Origin: Pseudonocardia sp. 73-21
GTDB taxonomy: Bacteria; Actinomycetota; Actinomycetes; Mycobacteriales; Pseudonocardiaceae
Reading direction: 5' to 3'
Length of the DNA stretch: 64,000 bases
NCBI RefSeq assembly: GCF_001899645.1
Contig: NZ_MKVV01000091.1
Coordinates: 240,727 to 304,726 of the forward strand
Each line of letters starts with the position of its first letter. The stretch's first letter is position 1. Position numbers and translations under genes: made by a program. Under the pieces are notes generated by a model. The model was not told the DNA's origin, did no database searches, and saw only the letters and a program-made list of their open reading frames with translations. Below, piece after piece: positions 42,871 through 52,229 of the stretch.

Positions 42871-44952
42871 TTACCCCGCGGGTGCCAGGTCGTACCGGGC
42901 GAAGTGCCGGGTGAACGTGGCGGCGCCGCTGGTCATGGCGCGCAGGTCCACGGCGTAGCGCAGCAGCTCCACCACCGGCACCTCCGCGCGCACCACCGAG
43001 CGCCCTGCGCCCTCGGCGTCGGTGCCCAGCACGCGGCCGCGGCGTCCGGACAGGTCACCGAGCACCGCGCCGAGGTGCTCGTCCGGCACGCGGACGGCCA
43101 CCTCGTCGAACGGTTCCAGCAGCACCACCCCGCACGCCTCGGCCGCCTCGCGCAGGGCGAGCGCGCCGGCGGTCTGGAACGCGGCGTCGGACGAGTCGAC
43201 GCTGTGGGCCTTGCCGTCGACGAGGGTCGCGCGGATGTCGATCACGGTGTGGTGCCCGCCGGAGTCGTCGGCGCTGCCGAGCCCCCGTTCCACCTGCGTC
43301 CGGATCCCCTTCTCGACGCTGGGGACGAACTGCGTCGGCACCGATCCGCCCACCACCTTCGAGACGAACTCGATGCCCGATCCCCGCGGCAGCGGCTCGA
43401 ACTCGACGTGGCACACGGCGTACTGGCCGTGCCCGCCCGACTGCTTGACGTGCCGTCCGGTCACCCGCGCCGGCCCGGCCAGCGTCGCGCGCATCGGCAC
43501 CCGCACCGGCTCGGTGTCCACCTCGGTGCCGCTCGCCCGCAGCCGGGAGAGCACGACGTCGGCGTGCGCCTCGCCCATGCACCACAGGACGGTCTGGTGG
43601 GTCTCGGCGTTGCGTTCCAGGCGCAGGGTCGGGTCGGCGGCCACGAGCTTGGCCAGCGTGGTGACCAGCGCGTCCTCGTCGCCGCGCGCGTGCGCCGCGA
43701 CGGCCACGGGCAGCAGCGGCTCGGGCAGGTCCCAGCAGGAGAGCAGCAGCGGATGGTCCACCGCGGAGACGGTGTCGCCGGTCTCGGCCGACCCGATCTT
43801 GGTCAGGGCGCAGATGTCGCCGGCGCCGCACTCGTCCACCTCGCGCAGGGTGGCGCCGAGCGGGGAGTACAGGTGGGCCAGTTTCTCGTCCGTGTCGTGC
43901 CCCGTCCGCTGCGCGGGCACCGGGGGATGGCCGCTGACGTGCACGGTCGTGTCGCGCCGCAGGGTCCCGGAGAACACCCGCACCAGCGACACGCGCCCGA
44001 CGTAGGCGTCGGCCGAGGTGCGCACGACCTCGGCCGCGAGCGGCCCGTCGGGGTCCGTGGTCAGCACGGTCTGCGCCGCCCCGTTGAGCGGGTGGACGTC
44101 GGGCAGCGGGTGCTCCAGCGGCGACGGGAACCCGCCCACCAGCACCTCCAGCACGGCGTCGAGCCCGATCCCGCTCGTGGCGCAGACGGGGATCACCGGG
44201 TGGAACGTGCCGCGCGCGACGGCAGTCTCCAGGTCGTCGATCAGGGTGGGGACGTCGAGATCCTCCCCGCCGAGGTAACGCTCCATCAGCGTCTCGTCCT
44301 CGGACTGCTCGATGATCCCCTCGATCAGCTCGCCGCGGGCGTCGTCGGCGCCGTCCGGGGCCTGCCCGGCGGGGGTCCGGGACAGCAGACCGTAGAGCCC
44401 GGACAGCGACGGGCCGTCCAGGACCGGCAGGTAGAGCGGGGCGACGCCCGACCCGAACGTCTCGCGCGCGGTGGTGACGGTGGCGGCGACGTCGGCGCGG
44501 GCGTGGTCGCACCGGGTCACCACGATGGCGCGCGGCATGCCGACGGCGGCGCACTCCTCCCACTGCGCGAGCGTGGCGGGGTCGGGTCCCCCGTCGCGGC
44601 GCTGCGACGCCGGGACGACGAACAGCGCGGCGTCGGCGGCGCGCAGGCCCGCGCGCAGCTCGCCGACGAAGTCGCCGTAGCCGGGGGTGTCGATGAGATT
44701 GATCTTGTGGCCGTCGTGCATCAGGGGAGCGACCGCCAGCCCGACCGAACGTTGCTGACGGACCGCGGCCGGATCGTGGTCGCAGACCGTGGTGCCCTCG
44801 GGCACGGCGCCGGCGCGGGGGATCGCGGCGGTGTGGGCGAGCAGGGCCTCCACGAGGGTGGTCTTCCCCGCCCCGGACGGCCCGACGAGCACGACGTTGC
44901 GGATGCGGGCGGGATCGACCACACCCACCCTGCCAGCTGATCTGACCGTCAT
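42871..44952 (-). CDS. fusA2: EF-G-like GTPase EF-G2 (FusA2)
   Basis: A 693-residue translational GTPase with all EF-G domains. G1 is GPSGAGKTT, G3 DTPGYGDF, and domain II has PLGATLREVDECGAGDI. Domain IV/V has GGHGQYAVCHVEFEPLPRGS. The G4 motif, normally NKxD, reads TRCD (IVVTRCDHARAD), so guanine selection may be altered. M. tuberculosis has such a second EF-G (Rv0120c). EF-G2 proteins do not replace EF-G and their role is unclear. The ATG at 44952 follows GGAGGTGG with a longish spacing. Confidence 0.93.
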   Translation of the reverse strand: MTVRSAGRVGVVDPARIRNVVLVGPSGAGKTTLVEALLAHTAAIPRAGAVPEGTTVCDHDPAAVRQQRSVGLAVAPLMHDGHKINLIDTPGYGDFVGELRAGLRAADAALFVVPASQRRDGGPDPATLAQWEECAAVGMPRAIVVTRCDHARADVAATVTTARETFGSGVAPLYLPVLDGPSLSGLYGLLSRTPAGQAPDGADDARGELIEGIIEQSEDETLMERYLGGEDLDVPTLIDDLETAVARGTFHPVIPVCATSGIGLDAVLEVLVGGFPSPLEHPLPDVHPLNGAAQTVLTTDPDGPLAAEVVRTSADAYVGRVSLVRVFSGTLRRDTTVHVSGHPPVPAQRTGHDTDEKLAHLYSPLGATLREVDECGAGDICALTKIGSAETGDTVSAVDHPLLLSCWDLPEPLLPVAVAAHARGDEDALVTTLAKLVAADPTLRLERNAETHQTVLWCMGEAHADVVLSRLRASGTEVDTEPVRVPMRATLAGPARVTGRHVKQSGGHGQYAVCHVEFEPLPRGSGIEFVSKVVGGSVPTQFVPSVEKGIRTQVERGLGSADDSGGHHTVIDIRATLVDGKAHSVDSSDAAFQTAGALALREAAEACGVVLLEPFDEVAVRVPDEHLGAVLGDLSGRRGRVLGTDAEGAGRSVVRAEVPVVELLRYAVDLRAMTSGAATFTRHFARYDLAPAG

Positions 44953-45066
44953 GATGCGACCACCTCCGTGTGGCTCATCTCACACCTGGGTGGCGCGTGG
45001 TCACAACCCCCGGACACAACGACCACAACCCGGGAGGTCGGGCGGCCCGGGCGTAGGGTCTCCGCC

Positions 45067-46461
<1,395 letters not shown>

Positions 46462-46474
46462 CCCTTTCGTCCGA

Positions 46475-46493
46475 CGCCGGTCGGCGACCGGCG
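46475..46493 (+). terminator. Hairpin after the malic enzyme gene
   Basis: CGCCGGTC (46475-46482) and GACCGGCG (46486-46493) form an eight-base stem with a GGC loop, 13 bases after the stop codon. GCCGGTCGGCG occurs once more at 46502. No T run follows. Confidence 0.6.
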
Positions 46494-46596
46494 GAATGTG
46501 CAGCGCCGGTCGGCGCATTGTGACCATGCTGCGCCCGGGACTACCGTTTTCCCCATCCGGGTCGGGGAATCTCGGGAAAGTGCTGGGGAGTCGACG

Positions 46597-46641
46597 ATGA
46601 CGTCCGCACCTCGTTCGCCCACGTCGCTGCACGGCCGCTGA
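46597..46641 (+). CDS. Possible 14-residue leader peptide upstream of tyrosinase
   Basis: ATG at 46597 with GGGGAG six bases ahead gives MTSAPRSPTSLHGR and stops at 46641, one base before the tyrosinase ATG at 46643. The tyrosinase has no ribosome site of its own, so the leader could feed ribosomes to it. Only arrangement supports this. Confidence 0.35.
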   Translation: MTSAPRSPTSLHGR

Positions 46642-46642
46642 C

Positions 46643-47449
46643 ATGGGGGTACGTCGCAGCGCCGCGTCCCTGTCCGTCGCCGAGCTGACCGATCTCCGCG
46701 ACGCATTCACGGCGCTCTACGGAATATCGGACGACCGTGGTTACGCATTCCTCGCCGGCGTGCACGGCCTGCCATTGCCGCAGTACTGCAAGCACGGCAG
46801 CATCCTGTTCCTGCCGTGGCACCGGGCCTACCTGTACTTCATGGAACGAGCCATGATCGACGCGCTGCGCCGCAGCCGCGACGACCCGGCGGCCGCGGTG
46901 AGCCTCCCGTGGTGGGACTGGTCGTCCGCGGCGGCCCACGCCGACGGCGGCGGCCTGCCGCCGGGCTGGCTCGCTCCCGCGGACGGCGGCGCCAACGCCC
47001 TGGCGTCCGGCCCCATGACGCTGGGCGACGCGGACCTGGAGCAGGTGCGCACGAACCTGCCGGGGGCCGTCACCGACGGGGCCGACCCGGTGACGGTGCG
47101 CGACCCGGACACGCCCGACCAGCTCCCGAAGGCCACCACCGTCAACCGCGCCCTGTCGGCCACGTCGTTCACCGAGTTCAGCCAGATCGTCGAGGGCATC
47201 CACAACGGGGTGCACGGCTGGGTCGGGGGTGCGATGTCGGCGGTGCCGATCGCCGCCTACGACCCGATCTTCTGGTCGCACCACGCGATGATCGACCGGC
47301 TCTGGTACCTCTGGCAGCTCTCGCCGCAGGGGGCCGACCCGTCGGCCGCGCTGCTGGACACCGCGCTCCCGCCCTGGCCGATGACGGTGCGCCAGACGCT
47401 GAGCGTCCCTAACCTGGGCTACGACTACGCCGCGCAGGTCGTCGGCTGA
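46643..47449 (+). CDS. Tyrosinase (type 3 copper), fungal-like
   Basis: A 268-residue type 3 copper enzyme that oxidises phenols to quinones. The CuA region is GVHGLPLPQYCKHG then FLPWHRAYLYFME, giving three His; Cys-Lys-His matches the Cys-x-His thioether motif of fungal tyrosinases and is not usual in Streptomyces enzymes. CuB is IHNGVHGW and DPIFWSHHAMIDRLWYLWQ. There is no signal peptide. The next gene encodes a tyrosinase C-terminal-like domain as a separate protein. Confidence 0.92.
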   Translation: MGVRRSAASLSVAELTDLRDAFTALYGISDDRGYAFLAGVHGLPLPQYCKHGSILFLPWHRAYLYFMERAMIDALRRSRDDPAAAVSLPWWDWSSAAAHADGGGLPPGWLAPADGGANALASGPMTLGDADLEQVRTNLPGAVTDGADPVTVRDPDTPDQLPKATTVNRALSATSFTEFSQIVEGIHNGVHGWVGGAMSAVPIAAYDPIFWSHHAMIDRLWYLWQLSPQGADPSAALLDTALPPWPMTVRQTLSVPNLGYDYAAQVVG

Positions 47450-47458
47450 GGAGGCACC

Positions 47459-47992
47459 GTGGTCGCGTCATCCACCGCACGCACCGGAGCCGGCGGGCAG
47501 ACCCTCGTCGTCGACCTGGCCTACCCGCCGGACCCGGGCCGGGCCCCGTTCACCCGCGCCGACCTGGTCGTCACCGGCGTGGACCACTCCGGCACCTCCT
47601 ACGAGGTCCGGCTCTACCTCGACAACCCCGGCGCCGACATCGACACGCCGCGCGACCCGGAGGCGGGGTACGCCGGGCGCTACACGGTGTTCGGCCACGG
47701 CGGCTGCTACGGCGACGAGGGCCACTGCGAGGTGCCCGAGGCCGCCGGCGACCCCACCGATGTCCGGCCGGTGCACCAGCTCACGCCGCTCGACACGTTC
47801 GTCACCGTCACCGACGCGCTGCGGCGGGTGCTCGACCGCGACGGCCGGCTGAGCACCGTCACGATGGTGCCGGTCTCGCTGACGCCGCGGCGTTCCGACC
47901 GCAGCCCGGCCCCGGAACTGCTCGAGTTCGCCGACCTGTCGCTGCACACCTACCTCGCCGCCACCGACCTGGACGTACCCACGCCGGGCTGA
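47459..47992 (+). CDS. Tyrosinase-associated C-terminal-like domain protein
   Basis: A 177-residue protein whose DHSGTSYEVRLYLDNPGADI and VFGHGGCYGDEGHCEVPEAA resemble the C-terminal/lid domain of polyphenol oxidases, with Cys and His clustered. In fused enzymes this domain covers the active site or delivers copper. Here it is separate: the GTG at 47459 is nine bases past the tyrosinase stop, with GAGGAGG upstream. No signal peptide. I infer a partner or chaperone of the tyrosinase. Confidence 0.75.
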   Translation: MVASSTARTGAGGQTLVVDLAYPPDPGRAPFTRADLVVTGVDHSGTSYEVRLYLDNPGADIDTPRDPEAGYAGRYTVFGHGGCYGDEGHCEVPEAAGDPTDVRPVHQLTPLDTFVTVTDALRRVLDRDGRLSTVTMVPVSLTPRRSDRSPAPELLEFADLSLHTYLAATDLDVPTPG

Positions 47993-48020
47993 GCGCCGCC
48001 CCCGGCTACGCTGGCCGACC

Positions 48021-48644
48021 GTGGTTCCCGTGATCGGTGTGCTGGCCCTGCAGGGCGACGTCCGCGAGCACCTGTCCGCCGTCGCGGCGTGCGGTGCGCA
48101 GGGCGTCCCGGTGCGGAGGCCCGCCGAGCTCGACGCGGTCGACGCGATCGTGCTGCCCGGCGGCGAGTCCACGACGATGAGCCGGCTGCTCGGCACGTTC
48201 GAGCTGCTGGAGCCGTTGCGGGCCCGGATAGCGGCCGGGATGCCCACCTACGGCTCGTGCGCGGGCATGATCCTGCTCGCCCGCGAGGTGCTCGACGGCC
48301 GTCCCGACCAGCAGCAGCTCGGCGGTCTGGACGCGGTGGTGCGACGCAACGCCTTCGGCCGGCAGGTCGACTCGTTCGAGACCGACCTGTCCTTCGACGG
48401 CATCCCCGGCGAGCCCGTGCACGCGGTGTTCATCCGGGCCCCGTGGGTGGAGTCGGCCGGGCCGGGCGTCGAGGTGCTGGCCAGCGTCCCCCACGTCGAC
48501 GGGGCGGGCGCGGCGGCCGGCCGGGCGGTGGCCGTGCGGCAGGGTGCGGTGCTCGCCACGGCGTTCCACCCGGAGCTGACGGGTGACCTGCGCGTGCACG
48601 CCCTGTTCTGCGAGATGGTCGCCGGCGCAGCGCGGGCCGCCTGA
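48021..48644 (+). CDS. pdxT: Pyridoxal 5'-phosphate synthase glutaminase subunit PdxT
   Basis: A 207-residue class I glutaminase that supplies ammonia to PdxS. IGVLALQGDVREHLSAVAAC, LPGGESTTMSRLL, the nucleophile Cys near 80 in YGSCAGMILLA, and the His-Glu near 182 in FHPELTGD are diagnostic. The GTG at 48021 is the family start. pdxS is 12.7 kb upstream, so the two subunits are not one operon here. Confidence 0.96.
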   Translation: MVPVIGVLALQGDVREHLSAVAACGAQGVPVRRPAELDAVDAIVLPGGESTTMSRLLGTFELLEPLRARIAAGMPTYGSCAGMILLAREVLDGRPDQQQLGGLDAVVRRNAFGRQVDSFETDLSFDGIPGEPVHAVFIRAPWVESAGPGVEVLASVPHVDGAGAAAGRAVAVRQGAVLATAFHPELTGDLRVHALFCEMVAGAARAA

Positions 48645-48692
48645 TCCGCTCATGATCGGGTCACGTCGCACCCCGCGGCCCCGTCGCGGGCC

Positions 48693-48750
48693 CTGCCGTG
48701 CGGTCCGCGACGATCATGGGTGGGACTGATCGTCGCGGACCGCACGGCAG
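48693..48750. terminator. 24-bp perfect inverted repeat between pdxT and yebC
   Basis: CTGCCGTGCGGTCC...GATCA (48693-48716) pairs perfectly over 24 bases with 48727-48750 around a ten-base loop. It starts 48 bases after the pdxT stop. Terminator or repeat element; no second copy was seen in the window. Confidence 0.6.
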
Positions 48751-48907
48751 CGTCCTGAGGGGGACGATCCGGTGCGGACGGCGGCGATCACCTGTCCCTG
48801 CCTCGCCGTCGGCGCCGGGATGATGCCGGGTGACGTGCGCCAGGTGAACCGGGGCGACGGCGACGTGGCTACGATGGTCCGGATCTGTGCACGGAGAAGG
48901 GAACACG

Positions 48908-49657
48908 ATGAGCGGGCACTCCAAGTGGGCGACGACGAAGCACAAGAAGGCCGTCGTCGATGCCCGGCGCGGCAAGATGTTCGCGAAGCTGATCAAGAAC
49001 ATCGAGGTCGCGGCCCGGATGGGCGGCGGTGACCTGGACGGCAACCCCACGCTGTACGACGCGGTCCAGAAGGCGAAGAAGAGCTCGGTCCCCAACGACA
49101 ACATCGACCGCGCCGTCAAGCGCGGTTCCGGGGCCGACGCCGGTGGTGCCGACTACCAGACCATCACCTACGAGGGCTACGGCCCCAACGGCGTCGCGGT
49201 GCTCATCGAGTGCCTCACCGACAACCGCAACCGCGCCGCCACCGAGGTCCGCACCGCGATGACCCGCAACGGCGGGGCCATGGCCGACCCCGGCTCGGTC
49301 GCCTACCTGTTCGCGCGCAAGGGCGTCGTGATCGTGCCGAAGGGCGAGCTGAGCGAGGACGACGTGCTGATGGCCGTCCTCGACGCCGGCGCGGAGGAGG
49401 TCAACGACCTCGGCGAGAGCTTCGAGGTGGTCTCCGAGCCCACCGACCTCGTCCCGGTCCGCACGGCGCTGCAGGAGGCCGGCATCGACTACGACTCGGC
49501 CGACCAGAACTTCATCCCGTCGATGCAGATCGAGCTGGACGCCGAGGGCGCGAAGAAGGTGTTCCGCCTCATCGACGCGCTGGAGGACAGCGACGAGGTC
49601 CAGAACGTCTACGCGAACTTCGACGTGAGCGACGACGTGATGGCGCAGGTCGACTAG
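48908..49657 (+). CDS. yebC: YebC/PmpR family translation/transcription regulator
   Basis: A 249-residue YebC-family protein. MSGHSKWATTKHKKAVVDAR, AKLIKNIEVAARMGGGD, KAKKSSVPNDNIDRAVKRGS and YEGYGPNGVAVLIECLTDNR are canonical. Recent work links the family to resolving ribosome stalls. It normally precedes ruvCAB; here a convergent TerD-nuclease gene follows, 13 bases from its stop. The ATG at 48908 is right for the family. Confidence 0.96.
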   Translation: MSGHSKWATTKHKKAVVDARRGKMFAKLIKNIEVAARMGGGDLDGNPTLYDAVQKAKKSSVPNDNIDRAVKRGSGADAGGADYQTITYEGYGPNGVAVLIECLTDNRNRAATEVRTAMTRNGGAMADPGSVAYLFARKGVVIVPKGELSEDDVLMAVLDAGAEEVNDLGESFEVVSEPTDLVPVRTALQEAGIDYDSADQNFIPSMQIELDAEGAKKVFRLIDALEDSDEVQNVYANFDVSDDVMAQVD

Positions 49658-49670
49658 CCCCTTCGTTGTT

Positions 49671-51710
49671 TCAGCTCGGGTTCTGCACCGCGCTGATCGC
49701 GTCCTCCGCCACCTCGGTGGGCAGCTTCGGGGGCGACGGCCGCAGGCCCTGCACCACGCGGGCGTAGAACGCGTCCACCGCGTCGTTGACGCTGGGGATG
49801 AACGCCTTCCGGAGGCCGTTGCGCCGGGTGCCCATCGGGGCCGACATCGTCAGCCGGAACGCCCTGACCTCGGCGGCCGGATCCGGCAGCAGCGCGGCGA
49901 CGTTCTCGCGGACGTCCTTGAGCAGCTCGCACGAGGTCTGCTCGCGGCGGGCGAAGAGCACCTCGACGGTGAGCGTGTCCGGTGCGGCGACCAGCTGCCT
50001 CAGGATCCAGTTGACCCGCCGGGCGCTTCCCCCGTCACGCGGGGACTCCACCTCGATCGACGTGCGGACGTGCCCGGTCCGCAGGTCCGCCGACACGACG
50101 AGCGGGCCGGCAGCACCGGGGATGCGCAGCGTCGCGGCCAGCGTGCCGGCGTCGGCGAGCTGGGCGGCGGAGGCCTGGGCGCGTGCGGCCGGGTCGGCCG
50201 CGAACCGCCGGGGGAGCACGTGGGTGACGGTGACGCCGAGCTGGCCGGTCAGCCGCAACCCGAGGTGGCGGACCAGCTTCTCCCACGACGTCGTGACCGC
50301 ACAGATCTTGCGGTCGGCCGCCCGGAGGGTGCCGGCGGCGACGGCCTCCCGCACCGGCACCCACGCCGTGCCCATGTCGTCGAACCCGGCCGCGCCGGAG
50401 CGGGGGTGCTCGAGGTAGCGGATGAGCTCGGCCAGCATCCAGGCCTGGAGCCGGTCGTCGACCCCGCGGTGAGCGAACTGCATCTGCGCCTCGTGGAGCA
50501 CCTCGGACCAGGAGATGTGGTGCAGCGCGACCTTGCGCAGCTTCCGCCCGTCGACGGGCACGGGGTGGGCACCGCCGACGGGGGCGAGGTCGTTGGAGAG
50601 CGTGATCACCGCGTCGTAGCCCTGCTGCCGGGCGAGGTCGAGGTAGCGGTCGACCTGCTCCTGACGCAGCTGGCTGGCTCCGGTCTTGACCTCCAGCAGT
50701 GCGGTCCACACCCGCCCCGCCCGGGCGACCCGCAGGACACCGTCGGGGATCGAGGTCCGCTCACCGATCTTGAACGGCACCTCGAGGTAGGTCTCGATGG
50801 TGCCGGCGGGGCCGCCGAAGCGGGACACGAGCGCCCGTCCGAAGTCGCGGACGGCCATCATGGTCGAGAGCAGTGTCGAGGTGGCGCGCTTCTCCTGTTC
50901 CTCGGCGTTGCCGACGCCGGAGATGGAGAACAGCCGCGCGGGTTGCCAGCTCGGGTCGACGGCGAGGGTCAGCGGCGGGAGGGTGGCGGCGGTGGTCCGC
51001 TTCTTGCGGGTGCGGACCCCCTGGCGCGGCGACCTCGCGGGGGCCGCGACCGGATCCGCCTCCGGCTCGACCTCGACCAGGTCCGTGGACGACGCGGCCT
51101 CCGCGGACAGCTCCTCGGCGACCGGTTCGAGGGGCACCTCCTCCACCGCCTCGTCCTGCACCGTGATGCCGTAGTCGGTGGCGAGCCCGGCCAGGCCCGA
51201 GTCCCAGCCCTGCCCGACGGCGCGGAACTTCCACTCCTCGCCGCGGAGGTAGAGCTCGCCGAGCACCATGGCGGTCTCGGCGCCGGCGTCGGCGATGTCG
51301 AACCGGGCGGTGGACTGCCCGGCCGAGTCGAGCAGCACGAGCCCCAGCTCCCGAACGTCACCGAAACCCGAGCCGGCCCCGGCGTCGAGGCTCGCGGCGA
51401 TCACGATCGTCTCGACCTCGGAGGGCAGGGTCTCGAGATCCACCGAGACGCGGTCCTCGCCCGCGTCGTCGTCGGCGCGCTTGCCCAGCAGCCGCACCGA
51501 CCCGTCACCACCGGCCGGGGCGTTGTAGAACACGAAGTCGTCGTCCGACCGGACGCGCCCGTCGCGGCCCAGCAGGAGCGCGGAGACGTCGACGTCGGCC
51601 GTCCCGAGCGGGTCCGACCACCGGACGACGGCCTGCAGCCGGCCGCCCTCGACGTCGGAGCGCTGGAGGACAGAGACGTTGGCGCCCTTGGACAGCGCAT
51701 GATCGGCCAC
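49671..51710 (-). CDS. TerD domain fused to PD-(D/E)XK-like nuclease domain
   Basis: A 679-residue protein. Residues 1-185 are a TerD domain (LSKGANVSVLQRSDVEGGRL, DDDFVFYNAPAGGDGSV, GELYLRGEEWKFRAVGQGWD), but the Ca-binding GDNxTGxGxGDDE loop reads GKRADDDAGEDR. A charged linker (186-255) ends in a basic RTRKKR patch. The middle has YLEVPFKIGERTSIPDGVL, then ALLEVKTGASQLRQEQVDRY (about 308-355), the E, PD, ExK and Gln of PD-(D/E)XK nucleases, such as in Ter-linked DNA-processing proteins. The rest (430-679) is unassigned. The GTG at 51710 follows AGGGGG. It is convergent with yebC. Confidence 0.78.
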   Translation of the reverse strand: MADHALSKGANVSVLQRSDVEGGRLQAVVRWSDPLGTADVDVSALLLGRDGRVRSDDDFVFYNAPAGGDGSVRLLGKRADDDAGEDRVSVDLETLPSEVETIVIAASLDAGAGSGFGDVRELGLVLLDSAGQSTARFDIADAGAETAMVLGELYLRGEEWKFRAVGQGWDSGLAGLATDYGITVQDEAVEEVPLEPVAEELSAEAASSTDLVEVEPEADPVAAPARSPRQGVRTRKKRTTAATLPPLTLAVDPSWQPARLFSISGVGNAEEQEKRATSTLLSTMMAVRDFGRALVSRFGGPAGTIETYLEVPFKIGERTSIPDGVLRVARAGRVWTALLEVKTGASQLRQEQVDRYLDLARQQGYDAVITLSNDLAPVGGAHPVPVDGRKLRKVALHHISWSEVLHEAQMQFAHRGVDDRLQAWMLAELIRYLEHPRSGAAGFDDMGTAWVPVREAVAAGTLRAADRKICAVTTSWEKLVRHLGLRLTGQLGVTVTHVLPRRFAADPAARAQASAAQLADAGTLAATLRIPGAAGPLVVSADLRTGHVRTSIEVESPRDGGSARRVNWILRQLVAAPDTLTVEVLFARREQTSCELLKDVRENVAALLPDPAAEVRAFRLTMSAPMGTRRNGLRKAFIPSVNDAVDAFYARVVQGLRPSPPKLPTEVAEDAISAVQNPS

Positions 51711-51759
51711 GAACCCCCTGTCGCTCGCCGTGCCCGGAGGGTTACCGCACGCCACATCC

Positions 51760-52203
51760 TCAGGGGGTGTGGCGGTGCACGGCGACCCGGGCGGGGCGGA
51801 CGTTCCGGCCGCCCACCTGCAGGCCCGGCTCCCGCAGCACCGCCACCGTCCGGTCCTGTGCAGCGTCCTCCGTCGCCACCACCTCGACCGCGTCCATCGT
51901 CGTGCTGCTGAACGGCTCGCCGGCCCGCGGCACGATCACCCGGCCGCCGCGGCCGTTGAGCAGCCGCTCCAGGCCCGCGGCCGTGGCCTCGAACGCGGCG
52001 CGCTCCCGGCGCGAGCGGGCCGTCGCCGCGCAGGCCAGGGCGTCGACGCGCAGGGCGTGCAGCTCCACCAGCAGGGGGACGTCGGGGCCGCTCGTGCGGC
52101 TGCCGGCGCCGGCCAGGTCGCCGAGGGTGGCGCTCTGCCGGGCCAGCATCCGGCCCACGTCGTCGATCTTGTCGGCGATGTCGGTGAGTGTCGGGTCGGC
52201 CAC
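51760..52203 (-). CDS. GrpE-like nucleotide exchange factor
   Basis: A 147-residue protein with the GrpE layout: an N-terminal helix (TLTDIADKIDDVGRMLARQS), a coiled coil, then ERAAFEATAAGLERLLNGRG, and the beta end REPGLQVGGRNVRPARVAVH, as in GrpE's R-P-G-Y-x-x-x-G-R-V-L-R-P-A-x-V-x-V. It should exchange ADP on the divergent Hsp70-like protein, whose start is 26 bases away. GrpE length is normal for a short form. It is not the housekeeping GrpE, as no dnaJ is near. Confidence 0.8.
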   Translation of the reverse strand: MADPTLTDIADKIDDVGRMLARQSATLGDLAGAGSRTSGPDVPLLVELHALRVDALACAATARSRRERAAFEATAAGLERLLNGRGGRVIVPRAGEPFSSTTMDAVEVVATEDAAQDRTVAVLREPGLQVGGRNVRPARVAVHRHTP

Positions 52204-52229
52204 CCGGGCAGGGTAGCTACGCTCGCGCG

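Noticed and set aside
44953..45066. CACAAC direct repeats in the EF-G2/malic enzyme gap as an operator
   Set aside because: Two short copies in a 114-base gap with no dyad or equal spacing; chance is a sufficient explanation.
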